This document shows positions 1-7,767 of a stretch of DNA of 64,000 nt, piece by piece. Source of the stretch: Streptomyces ruber (lineage in GTDB: Bacteria; Actinomycetota; Actinomycetes; Streptomycetales; Streptomycetaceae). Location: the NCBI RefSeq assembly GCF_014648075.1, contig NZ_BMQK01000002.1, forward strand, positions 310,001 through 374,000, written 5' to 3'. The translations under genes and the position numbers were made by a program. The stretch's first letter is position 1. Every line of letters starts with the position of its first letter. The notes below the pieces were generated by a model that was not told the DNA's origin, made no database searches, and saw only the letters and a program-made list of their open reading frames with translations.

Positions 1-24
1 TCGGCCAAGCGCATCGTAGGCGAA

Positions 25-56
25 CAATAATAGACCGAGTGCTCGGTCTATTATTG
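25..56. promoter_or_regulatory. Perfect 15-bp inverted repeat, TetR-type operator candidate
   Basis: The arms CAATAATAGACCGAG (25-39) and its exact complement (42-56) are separated by TG. The core reads GACCGAG-TG-CTCGGTC inside AT-rich flanks, a geometry typical of TetR-family operators. It lies about 50 bases before the likely start of the YqeB-like gene and could equally serve a gene to the left of the window. A terminator role is less likely because the outer stem is AT-rich and palindromic rather than followed by a T-tract. Confidence 0.55.
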
Positions 57-104
57 CGGAAAGGCCTCCGCGAGACGGCGGGGCGGCAGGACGCGAGGGG
101 GAAC

Positions 105-809
105 ATGGACATGCACAAGGCACACGGACGGAGCCCGCAGGACGACCGGGTGACTGTGCTCAGGGAGCCGGTCGCCGGCACCGTGCTCCTGTGTGCCGGT
201 CTCACGGCGGCGGGTGCGGGGCTCGGCTGGCTGGTCGGCCCTCTGGCCCGTCTGCTGCTGACGCTGCCGTGGGCGCCGCTCCAGGGACCGGCCGAGCTCG
301 TCGCGTCCCTCCCCGCGCCGGTGCTGCCCGTCGTGGGGGCGGTGGCGGGGGCGGCCCTCGGACTGGTCGCCCGGTACGAACAGCTCGTGGTCGATCTGTC
401 GGACGACCGCGTCGCGCTCACGAGCAGAGGCCGGAAGCGGGAGTTCCCGCGGGACGTGGTCGCCACGGCGTTCCGGGACGGCAAGCACCTGGTCCTGCTC
501 GGCCACGACGGCGGCGAGCTGACCCGGCAGGAGTGCGACCTGGACGCCGGCCGCGTCGCCGGCGCCTTCACCGCGCACGGCTACGCGTGGGCGGACGCCG
601 ATCCGTACGAGGACGACTTCCGCCGCTGGGTCCCGGACACCCCCGGCCTGCCGCAGGAGGCGAACGCGATCCTCAAGACCCGTCAGAGGTACTTGGAGAA
701 GCACGGCTCCTCCCACGACGACGTCCGGGAACTGCGCGAGGAACTGGCACGTCTCGGTGTCGTGGTGAGGGACGAGAGACGACGCCAGTACTGGAGGACG
801 AGCGCATGA
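105..809 (+). CDS. YqeB-like membrane protein
   Basis: A 234-residue protein. Two hydrophobic segments near residues 25-55 and 70-90 look like membrane helices. They are followed by a soluble part with the look of the PH-like domain of YqeB proteins (RYEQLVVDLSDDRVALTSRG region) and a charged C-terminal helix (LREELARLGVVVRDERRR). The ATG at 105 was chosen because GAGGGGG precedes it by a few bases. An in-frame GTG at 39 lies inside the upstream palindrome and would add 22 atypical residues. YqeB proteins have no settled function, so the assignment is by resemblance only. A palindrome just upstream could control it. The gene stands alone, ahead of a repeat-rich non-coding stretch. Confidence 0.7.
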   Translation: MDMHKAHGRSPQDDRVTVLREPVAGTVLLCAGLTAAGAGLGWLVGPLARLLLTLPWAPLQGPAELVASLPAPVLPVVGAVAGAALGLVARYEQLVVDLSDDRVALTSRGRKREFPRDVVATAFRDGKHLVLLGHDGGELTRQECDLDAGRVAGAFTAHGYAWADADPYEDDFRRWVPDTPGLPQEANAILKTRQRYLEKHGSSHDDVRELREELARLGVVVRDERRRQYWRTSA

Positions 810-881
810 GGCCGGCAGTGAGCCGCACGGTCGTCAGGAGTGGGAGGGCGGGATGAGACGGGTACGTCACGGTCCCGCCCC

Positions 882-909
882 GGGGGCCTGGGGGCCTGGG
901 GGCCTGGGG
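882..909. repeat. Tandem 8-bp repeat GGGGGCCT x3
   Basis: Three exact copies of GGGGGCCT (882-889, 890-897, 898-905) followed by GGGG. They lie in the gap between two convergent genes and have no coding context. Confidence 0.8.
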
Positions 910-938
910 ACGATCTCCCTGGGCGCCCGGTTGATGTT

Positions 939-1049
<111 letters not shown>

Positions 1050-1118
1050 CCCGGCCCTCAGCGACGACGCGGGGGCGCGGAGTACGGGACCGGGCCGGAG
1101 GCCGTGACTCCCCGGTGC

Positions 1119-1604
1119 TCAGTGCTGGATCAGGCCGCCGACCGGGACCGGAGCGACGTGGCCGGTCGGCGGCCGGGTCCGGGCCAGGGTGAGGCCGATG
1201 TCGACCAGTGAGGAGCGGCGCAGCCGCGTGACGTCGGGGACCGGCGTCCAGACCGACTCGGCGATGGTGCCGTCCGGCTCGGGGCGGAGCCGGCCGCCGG
1301 TGATGCGGACCTGGTAAAAGACGCCCACGTTGTGGAGCTCGGGGCGGCCGGGGACGGTGCGCTCGGCCGCGGGGACCACTCGTGAGTCCACGCCCAGCAG
1401 GCGTTCGACGACCGCGTCGTAGCCGGTCTCCTCGGCGATCTCCCGGAGCACCGCGTCCGACGGATCCTCCGCGTGCTCGACCCGGCCGCCCGGCAGGGTC
1501 CAGTTGCTCCGGCCCCGCGCCGGTACGTAATGGGCGAGCAGCACCCGCCCGTCCTCCACGCACACGGCGTACGCCGCCAACCGGAGATCCGTTCCCGGTC
1601 CCAT
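1119..1604 (-). CDS. Nudix hydrolase
   Basis: A 161-residue single-domain Nudix protein. A complete Nudix box occupies residues 40-62 (G-x5-E-x7-REIAEETGY), including the metal-binding EE pair, so it should hydrolyse a nucleoside-diphosphate-linked compound with Mg2+. The substrate cannot be read from the sequence. The ATG at 1604 follows GAGGAGGGG at good spacing. The protein has no signal or membrane segment and is presumably cytosolic. Downstream on the same strand is only the microsatellite region. Upstream lies the ruined sugar-binding protein gene, whose open frame runs antiparallel-free through this gene in another frame, so this frame is the real one. Confidence 0.88.
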   Translation of the reverse strand: MGPGTDLRLAAYAVCVEDGRVLLAHYVPARGRSNWTLPGGRVEHAEDPSDAVLREIAEETGYDAVVERLLGVDSRVVPAAERTVPGRPELHNVGVFYQVRITGGRLRPEPDGTIAESVWTPVPDVTRLRRSSLVDIGLTLARTRPPTGHVAPVPVGGLIQH

Positions 1605-1725
1605 GCCCGCCCCTCCTCACCGGACGCCTCCGACGCCCACCGGAGGGCAAGTCTCCCTGGTGCCGTCGCTCCCGCAGCCCCCGGGGGTCCGGTGCCCGCT
1701 TCACGGAGTGGGCGGTTGCGCTTCG

Positions 1726-2289
1726 GGGTGCGGTCGCGACGCGCTGCGCGTGCTCGAGTGCCTCCTCCGGCGTCTCCTCGCCCGTCAGCGCGGACTGGAT
1801 CGCCGTGTGGATGCCGGTCGCCGCCTCCGGCCACCCGGCGCCGAGCCGGCCGGTACGGGCCCGGGCCGTCGCGACGCTGTCGGCGAGCGCGGCCATCGAC
1901 GGCGCCTGCTCGGCGTACTCGGCGGCCACCGACGTACGGGGGACGGCACGGTGAAGTACTGAGGACGCCTGCCGCAGGACCGTGGGCATGAACTGCGACG
2001 GGGGAACGCTGCGGTGCTCGACCCCGACGCCGGCGGCCCTGCCGCAGGCGTCGAGCAGCTTCCCCCACTGGGCGTGCTCGGTGCCGTCGGTGTAGTAGTC
2101 GAGCGCGGGGATGGCGGTGCCCTCGTCGGCGGAGGCCCCCGTCACGGTCCCGCATCCGGCCGCGGCCGGCACCAGGGCGGCCGCGACGAGAAGGGCGGCG
2201 GCCCGCCGCGCCGCCGGTCCGGGCGCTGAGCCCCTGGAACTCCTGGAGCCCAGGGTGGTGCCCTCCCGAAGGACCTGTGTGGATGTCAC
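1726..2289 (-). pseudogene. Internally deleted sugar ABC solute-binding lipoprotein
   Basis: The frame begins with a lipoprotein signal (hydrophobic run, lipobox AAGC with Cys46). It continues with the start of an extracellular solute-binding domain (DYYTDGTEHAQWGKLLDACGR, FMPTVLRQASS). At about residue 110-117 it jumps directly to what looks like the C-terminal part of such a protein (PRTSVAAEYAEQAP, ALTGEETPEEALEHAQRVATA). Family members are usually above 400 residues, so roughly the middle 250 are missing. After about residue 188 the reading frame degenerates and runs on without a stop through the Nudix gene in the wrong frame. The GTG start has no convincing ribosome-binding site. No cognate permeases remain nearby. 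I infer a decayed sugar transporter locus; a sequencing artefact is less likely because both the core and the tail are damaged. Confidence 0.65.
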
Positions 2290-2335
2290 GTGCGGGAGGC
2301 ATGGGTCGACTCACGGGAATCCCACGGTGACCCCG

Positions 2336-2635
2336 TCATCGGGCGGTCTCGCCGGCCGCGCGCGCCGCCGTCAGATCGGTGCCCCGGGACAGGGCCGGCG
2401 CCCGCAGCGCGGCGAGCCTCGCCGCGGTCCCCGGCCTGACGCCCCCGAGCGCGAGGGCGCTCCCGGCCCGGCGGCGCAGCTCCTCGGCGCCTTCCGGGCT
2501 CCACAGGGTGTCGCCGAGCGCGGCCCGCAGACGGCCGAACACGGCCAGGGGCGGCCGCAGGGCCAGCAGCCGGTCCCCGGCCGCCGGCGCCTCCCGGCTC
2601 CGGCCGGCGCGGGTGAGGCCGACGATCGCCTGCAC
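2336..2635 (-). CDS. Hypothetical 99-residue protein
   Basis: A GTG start at 2635 preceded by AAGGA at 7-bp spacing. The product is Arg/Ala-rich with an amphipathic middle (FGRLRAALGDTLWSPEGAEELRRRAGSALALG). I recognise no family. It could be a genuine small protein or a fragment of a larger lost gene, since it sits directly upstream of the decayed solute-binding protein. Several other frames are open here, as is common in GC-rich DNA, so the call is tentative. Confidence 0.4.
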   Translation of the reverse strand: MQAIVGLTRAGRSREAPAAGDRLLALRPPLAVFGRLRAALGDTLWSPEGAEELRRRAGSALALGGVRPGTAARLAALRAPALSRGTDLTAARAAGETAR

Positions 2636-2714
2636 GCACCATCCTTGCGGCGACCGCGCGTCCGTACATCGCGTGAACGGCCCAGGTGAGCGGCGGCCGT
2701 CCCCGGCGCGCGCC

Positions 2715-3476
2715 TCAGCCGACCCGGTGGACCAGCTGCGTGGTCAGTTCATAACGAGCGCCGACGACGAGCAGTGCGCCCTCCTCCACCTTGGCCGCGA
2801 GGTCGGGATCCGCCGCGAGCTGGGAGCGGACGAGTTCGATGTTGGCGTCGATCGTCGCGTCGACCCGGGCGTCGCCCTCCTCGCCGTGGTCTATCGCCGG
2901 ACGTATTCGGTCGGCCAGGTACTGGATGTGAGCGGGCAGCTGTGCCTCCGACTCGTCCGCCTCGACCGCGGCTCTCACGGCTCCGCAGGACTGATGCCCG
3001 AGCACCACGACCAGCGGTATGCCCAGTTCCAGCACCCCGTAGGCGATGCTCCCGAGAACGGCCTCGTCCAGCACCTCGCCCGCCGACCGCACGGTGAGCA
3101 GATCACCGAGGCCCTGGTCGAACACCAGCTCCGGCGGCACACGGGAGTCGACACAGCCGAGCACGAGGGCGAACGGATGCTGCCCCGTCGTCAGCTCCTC
3201 CCGGACGGTCCGCGTCTCATGGGGATGCTGCTCACGGTAGGTCCGCCAGCGCCGGTTGCCCGCGGCCAGCTCCCGCAGGGCCTCCTCGGGGGTGCTCGGG
3301 CGGGGGCGCGTACGCCCGGAGGAGGGCGCGGCGGAAGCGGGAGAGGTGAGCGCTGCGTCGGCGGCGAGACCGGTACCGAGCAGCGTGCCGGCGGTCAGGG
3401 CGGTACGGAGCAGGGAGCGCCGGGCGGGGGCAGGGCCGGAGGCGGCAGGTCGGCGGGCCGCGGTGTGGGTGATCAT
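2715..3476 (-). CDS. Secreted beta-class carbonic anhydrase
   Basis: Catalyses reversible hydration of CO2 to bicarbonate. The beta-class zinc ligands are all present: Cys108 and the Asp110/Arg112 dyad in CVDSR, then His161 and Cys164 in HQSCG. Starting at the ATG at 3476 gives 253 residues with an N-terminal Tat-like signal (ARRSLLRTALTAG, then a hydrophobic run ending near PASA), so the enzyme is probably exported folded with its metal. Longer starts up to 3710 are open but have no better ribosome site. The gene stands alone, with an AT-richer region upstream that separates it from the carbamoyltransferase cassette. Export of a beta-carbonic anhydrase is unusual compared with the cytosolic housekeeping enzymes. 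Confidence 0.85.
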   Translation of the reverse strand: MITHTAARRPAASGPAPARRSLLRTALTAGTLLGTGLAADAALTSPASAAPSSGRTRPRPSTPEEALRELAAGNRRWRTYREQHPHETRTVREELTTGQHPFALVLGCVDSRVPPELVFDQGLGDLLTVRSAGEVLDEAVLGSIAYGVLELGIPLVVVLGHQSCGAVRAAVEADESEAQLPAHIQYLADRIRPAIDHGEEGDARVDATIDANIELVRSQLAADPDLAAKVEEGALLVVGARYELTTQLVHRVG

Positions 3477-3980
3477 GGCGGGGAACGTACGTCCGTATGT
3501 GCGGGCTGTCCCCTGCGTTGCCATGCCATGACCGAGTGCTGAACCAGCCTTGGGGCTACACATGCCGGCCCATGACCGTCGGCCCGTGCGGCGATGACCG
3601 GGCGCAAATCCGGCGGCTCCTGTGGAGATGGCCCGTCGGCCGACGGCAGAGGGTTGTTTCCGGTCAGTTACTTGCTGTGACCACCTTTGTAACGCTCGCC
3701 GTCCGGTCATTCCGGCACGGGAGATAAGTCGGACATCGTTTTAATATGCAACTGGAGCGATCACTGTTGGTGACCGTCGCGGCCGGTCACGTTTTCTCGC
3801 AGGGTGACGGCCCGTACCGGTTATTGCGGACGTGTATACCCGGTGTTCAGGGTCGGCATGGCCAGATGGAGGTATGCACCATTGCCTGCCGATCGGGCGG
3901 ACTGTTAGCTTCCGGCAGCTTCTTCGATATCCGGAAGAAAATAAATGGCCCGCGACCGGGTCAGCGGCAAGGAGAACCGA
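3477..3980. other. AT-richer intergenic region with promoter and inverted repeat for the carbamoyltransferase cassette
   Basis: About 500 bases without a convincing gene, visibly less GC-rich than the surroundings. Short frames here lack start signals. Before the cassette I see an inverted repeat CTTCCGG (3909-3915) / CCGGAAG (3931-3937) with a 15-base spacer. Just upstream are a TTGCCT element (3886 region) and a TAG-containing -10-like element (around 3905), which could be the promoter. The repeat overlaps the expected transcription start and could be an operator or a leader hairpin. Confidence 0.35.
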
Positions 3981-5693
3981 ATGCTCGTCCTGGGAATCAC
4001 CAACAATGATCTCGCCGGTGCCTGCGTCGTGCGCGACGGAGAAATCGTCGCCGCTGTCAGCGAGGAACGTTTCTCGCGGGTGAAGGACCACAAGACCTGG
4101 CCGGCCCGGGCCATCGATTACGTACTGCGGGAGGCGGGCGCGGAACTCTCGGAAGTGGACCGCGTCGCCTACGGATGGTGCGCCGGCCTCGACGCGGAGA
4201 AACACCTGCTGCTGTACGTGGATCGCATAGCGGAAGAGGCGCTCCGCAACCCGCAGGCGTTACCCCATGTGCGCAAGCGCGTGTCCGACGAGATCCGCAA
4301 CGACAAGGAGAAGCGGGGGGAGTTCGACGCCTTCGTCGAACAGCACGGCCTGCGCGGGAAGGCCGTCTACATCGATCACCACGAGTCCCACGGCCTGAGC
4401 GCGTTCCTGTGCTCGCCGTTCGACGAGGCCCTCGTGGTCACCTGCGACGGGCGTGGTGACTTCCAGTCCCTCACCGTCACCCGCTGCACCGCCGAGGGCG
4501 AGGAGGTGCTGCAGCGGGAGACCTCGGTGGACAGCCTCGGGTATTTCTACGGGCGTATCACGAAACTGCTCGGCTTCAAGCCCAACCGACACGAGGGAAA
4601 GATCACCGGTCTGGCTTCGAGAGGTAATCCGGAGAAGCTTCTCCCGTTGATGCGGAAGATGATCGACATCGACGAGGACGGCAGGGTCCGCGCATTCTGC
4701 GGAGACTATTACCAGCCGTCCTACGACGGATATTCCGACGTTCTTCTCGCGGAGATCGCGGAATGCGATCCCGCTGATGTCGCCGCAGCCGCGCAGCAGC
4801 ACGTCGAGAACATCCTGACCGCCGTCGTCGCGCGGCACATCGAAAGTGTTCCCAGCGGGCACATCTGCCTGGCCGGCGGGGTCTTCGCGAACGTGAAACT
4901 CAACCAGCGCATCGCCGACACCAAGGGGGTGCAGAACATCTATGTCCTGCCCCCGATGGGCGACGGCGGGCTGCCGCTCCAGGCCGCCGTGGTGGCGGAG
5001 TACCGGGAAAGCGGTCGCAGGCCCCGCGTGCCCTCCATGGCGCTGGGGCCCGACGCGACCATCTCCGAGGGCCGGCTGGAGGAAGTGCTGAAGGACTATC
5101 CGGAACTGCGTTACCGCCGGTTCTCCGAGGGGTTGCGCGACGCGGTGGTCGACGCCCTGGAGCAGGACCGGGTGATCGGCCTCTTCCGGGGACGCATGGA
5201 GTTCGGGCCGCGGGCGCTCGGCCACCGCAGTGTCATCTACGGCACGCACGACCCGGCGATGAACGACTGGCTCAACAAGCGGCTGAACCGTACGGAGTTC
5301 ATGCCCTTCGCGCCGATCACCGCGGAGGAGCTGGCCGCGGACTGCTACGTGGGCTGGCGACCGGACCAGCCCTCGGCACGTTTCATGACCATCACCTACG
5401 ACTGCCACGAGGAGTTCGCCAGGACGTCTCCCGCCGTCGTGCACGTGGACAACACCGCGCGCCCCCAGATCGTCCGCAGCGAGGACGACGCCTTCCTGTA
5501 CGACCTGCTGCTCGCCTGGCACCGGCGCTCCGGCCAGGCCGCGCTGGTCAACACGTCGTTCAACAAGCACGAGGAGCCCATCGTGGGGTCGCATCGGGAC
5601 GCGCTGGACCCCTTGCAGGACGAGGTGATCGATCTCCTGCTCATCGACGACGCCTACCTGGTCTGGAAGGAGCGCGGCGCGAGCGCCGCCTGA
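3981..5693 (+). CDS. O-carbamoyltransferase, NodU/CmcH family
   Basis: A 570-residue enzyme expected to transfer a carbamoyl group from carbamoyl phosphate, via carbamoyl-adenylate, to a hydroxyl on a small molecule. The N-terminal Kae1/TsaD-like half carries HHESH (133-137), DGRGD (156-160) and the glycine loop CLAGGVFANVKLN. The C-terminal half carries GLFRGRMEFGPRALGHRS and LVNTSFNKHEEPIV. Both domains look intact and the length is typical. The ATG at 3981 follows AAGGAG by 6 bases; an upstream in-frame ATG at 3945 lacks this. Leu94 is encoded by TTA (4260-4262), the rare codon read by the bldA tRNA, so expression is probably developmentally gated. It heads a same-strand set with a HAD phosphatase, an MFS transporter and a shortened relative. 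The acceptor substrate cannot be told. Confidence 0.9.
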   Translation: MLVLGITNNDLAGACVVRDGEIVAAVSEERFSRVKDHKTWPARAIDYVLREAGAELSEVDRVAYGWCAGLDAEKHLLLYVDRIAEEALRNPQALPHVRKRVSDEIRNDKEKRGEFDAFVEQHGLRGKAVYIDHHESHGLSAFLCSPFDEALVVTCDGRGDFQSLTVTRCTAEGEEVLQRETSVDSLGYFYGRITKLLGFKPNRHEGKITGLASRGNPEKLLPLMRKMIDIDEDGRVRAFCGDYYQPSYDGYSDVLLAEIAECDPADVAAAAQQHVENILTAVVARHIESVPSGHICLAGGVFANVKLNQRIADTKGVQNIYVLPPMGDGGLPLQAAVVAEYRESGRRPRVPSMALGPDATISEGRLEEVLKDYPELRYRRFSEGLRDAVVDALEQDRVIGLFRGRMEFGPRALGHRSVIYGTHDPAMNDWLNKRLNRTEFMPFAPITAEELAADCYVGWRPDQPSARFMTITYDCHEEFARTSPAVVHVDNTARPQIVRSEDDAFLYDLLLAWHRRSGQAALVNTSFNKHEEPIVGSHRDALDPLQDEVIDLLLIDDAYLVWKERGASAA

Positions 5694-5744
5694 TCCGCCG
5701 CCCCATCGCCGATTGATCCTTTCGAAGAAACCTGAAGGAACCCG

Positions 5745-6464
5745 ATGACGTCAGAAGCCGGTACGCGGTATGAGGTCGAGGCCGTCGTCTTCGACATGGA
5801 CGGAGTCCTGATCGACTCCAGGACGGTGATCGAGAACGCCTGGAGGGACGTGGCGCGACGTCACGGCCGCGTACTGGCTTCCGCGGACATCGAACATCAC
5901 GTGCACGGGCGTGCCGGAGCGGAGACGGTGCGGCTGCTCTTCCCTGACCACACGGACGACCAGCGCGCCGCGATCTGGGCGGAGGTGGACGAGCTGGAGG
6001 AGGAGTCACCGTACCAGGCCGTCCCGGGAGCCGACGCGCTGGTGCTCCGGCTCGCACAGGAGGGGGTTCCCCTCGCGCTGGCGACCGCCGGCTGGCCGCG
6101 CAAGATCGAGAACGCGCTGGGGCGGCTGGGCATTCTGCACCTCTTCGACACCCGGGTCACACGGGACGACGTGACGCGTGGCAAGCCGCATCCCGACCCC
6201 TACCTGAAGGCCTTCGAGTCACTGGGCAGCGCTCCCGCACGCACGCTGGTCTTCGAGGACTCGCTGAGCGGCGTCACCTCCGCGGTGGCGGCGGGCGCGG
6301 TGTGCGTGGGCATCGGCGGTGACGGCCTCCGCCGGGCGGGCGCGGTGGCCGTGGCCGACGACTTCACCGGCCTCCTCCTGGAGACCGATGCCCGCGGTGC
6401 CGTACTCACCGGCCTGGACGTAGCGATCCGCTTCACCGCCGGGGAAGTGGGCGCCCATGTCTGA
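5745..6464 (+). CDS. HAD-superfamily phosphatase, beta-phosphoglucomutase-like
   Basis: A 239-residue HAD hydrolase. Motif I is DMDGVLIDS (Asp17 nucleophile, Asp19 acid/base), motif II lies in LALATAG, the lysine in RGKPHPDPY, and motif IV in VFEDSLSGV. The alpha-helical cap after motif I is of the PGM/phosphatase type. It should remove phosphate from a small phosphorylated metabolite. It begins 51 bases after the carbamoyltransferase with a GAAGGAA site, and its last 8 bases overlap the start of the MFS gene, indicating one operon. In this setting a likely job is dephosphorylating the compound that is carbamoylated, or its precursor; that is inference from neighbourhood only. Confidence 0.85.
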   Translation: MTSEAGTRYEVEAVVFDMDGVLIDSRTVIENAWRDVARRHGRVLASADIEHHVHGRAGAETVRLLFPDHTDDQRAAIWAEVDELEEESPYQAVPGADALVLRLAQEGVPLALATAGWPRKIENALGRLGILHLFDTRVTRDDVTRGKPHPDPYLKAFESLGSAPARTLVFEDSLSGVTSAVAAGAVCVGIGGDGLRRAGAVAVADDFTGLLLETDARGAVLTGLDVAIRFTAGEVGAHV

Positions 6465-7767
6465 CGGTGGTTCGAGACCGCGGCGCGGCGGCGACAGCGG
6501 TGGCTCCGCGGCGGCGACGGCCGTGCCGGCCGGGCCACGGGTGATGCCCAGGTCCGGTGAGCTCTCCGCCTTCCTCGTCTTCCTCGTCCTCGGCATCCTC
6601 ACGGCGTCCCTCGGGGCCTCCCTGCCGTACCTCAGGGAGCAGTTCTCGACCACACGGCATCCCGGGAGCATCGTCACCTTCTACAACGCGGGTGCGCTGG
6701 TGTCCACCGTCGTCATCGGCCTCCTCGGCCGCAGGATGAGGGTGCGTCCCGCCATCGGCGTACTGTTGGCCGTCTTCGCCGGAGGGGCGGCCGGGATGGG
6801 CCTCAGCCCCGCCTGGTCCTGGTACCTGTCGTTCGCCACCATGGCCGGCGTCGGTTACGGCGGCCTGACCCTGCTGCTCAACACGGCCTTCGCACGTGGC
6901 TTCGGGGACCGGAGCGTGGTGATGGTGAACCGCCTCAACGCGGTCTTCGGCATCGGCGCCATGCTCGGCCCGCTGGCGGCCGGAGCCGTGGGGCGGGTCG
7001 ACATCCGCCTGCTCGCCCTGATCACCGCACTGATCGCCCTGGTCTGCGTTCCGGTGTGGCGCGCGGGCGTCGTACTGGAGGCGGCAGCGGACGCGAAGGA
7101 GCACGAGAACGGGAGCACACCCGCCCGCCATGCGGGGCTCGGCCTCCCCATCGTGCTGTTCCTCGCCGTCGGCCTGTGCTATGCCGGGACGGAGACCAGC
7201 ATCGGGGCCTGGCAGTCGACCCAACTGGTGCGCAGTGGCTGGGACACGCAGACGGCCACCCTCGCGGCCTCCGGCTTCTGGGCGGGTATGGCGGTGGGAC
7301 GCCTGGTGGTGCCCCGCCTCACCCGGCACCTCCACCCGAGTACGAGCATCCCGCTCTACCTCTCGGCCGGAACGGCCATGCTCCTGCTGGCCGCCGTCCC
7401 GAACGCGGCCGTCGTCGCCTACCCCCTCGCCGGACTGTGCCTGGCGCCGGTGCTGCCGACTCTCATTTCCTGGCTGTCCGGGCTGGTGCGCGTACCCCAG
7501 CGGGCCACCTCGGCCCTGACCCTGTGCTGCATGCTCGGCAACGCCGCTCTTCCCGCCGCCGTGCAGGCGCTCGTCGGAGGCTCACGCCTGCCCGAGTCCA
7601 TCGCCTTCGCCCTCGCGGGCTCCGGTGCCGTCTGCCTGCTGTTCGCCGTGCTGACGCGCAGGACGGTGCGCGGCACCGAGGCCGCGCGGCCGCCGGGGGA
7701 CGTGCGGGGCGGCGACCGACACGAGGAGACCCCCCATGCTGATCTGCGCCCTCGATCCGACATCTGA
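6457..7767 (+). CDS. MFS transporter
   Basis: A 436-residue multi-pass membrane protein with about 12 hydrophobic segments in two halves, after a roughly 30-residue polar N-terminus. The MFS loop signature after helix 2 is degenerate (GLLGRRMRVRP). Many small residues line the helices, as in sugar or drug porters of this class. Its start overlaps the end of the phosphatase gene by 8 bases, and its end overlaps the start of the next gene by 32 bases, so the four genes are probably translationally coupled. It may export the carbamoylated product or import the acceptor. Direction and substrate are not visible. Confidence 0.85.
   Translation: MSDGGSRPRRGGDSGGSAAATAVPAGPRVMPRSGELSAFLVFLVLGILTASLGASLPYLREQFSTTRHPGSIVTFYNAGALVSTVVIGLLGRRMRVRPAIGVLLAVFAGGAAGMGLSPAWSWYLSFATMAGVGYGGLTLLLNTAFARGFGDRSVVMVNRLNAVFGIGAMLGPLAAGAVGRVDIRLLALITALIALVCVPVWRAGVVLEAAADAKEHENGSTPARHAGLGLPIVLFLAVGLCYAGTETSIGAWQSTQLVRSGWDTQTATLAASGFWAGMAVGRLVVPRLTRHLHPSTSIPLYLSAGTAMLLLAAVPNAAVVAYPLAGLCLAPVLPTLISWLSGLVRVPQRATSALTLCCMLGNAALPAAVQALVGGSRLPESIAFALAGSGAVCLLFAVLTRRTVRGTEAARPPGDVRGGDRHEETPHADLRPRSDI

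Noticed and set aside
3741-4205. 154-residue minus-strand frame across the cassette promoter
   Set aside because: It overlaps the real carbamoyltransferase start and has no family resemblance or ribosome site.
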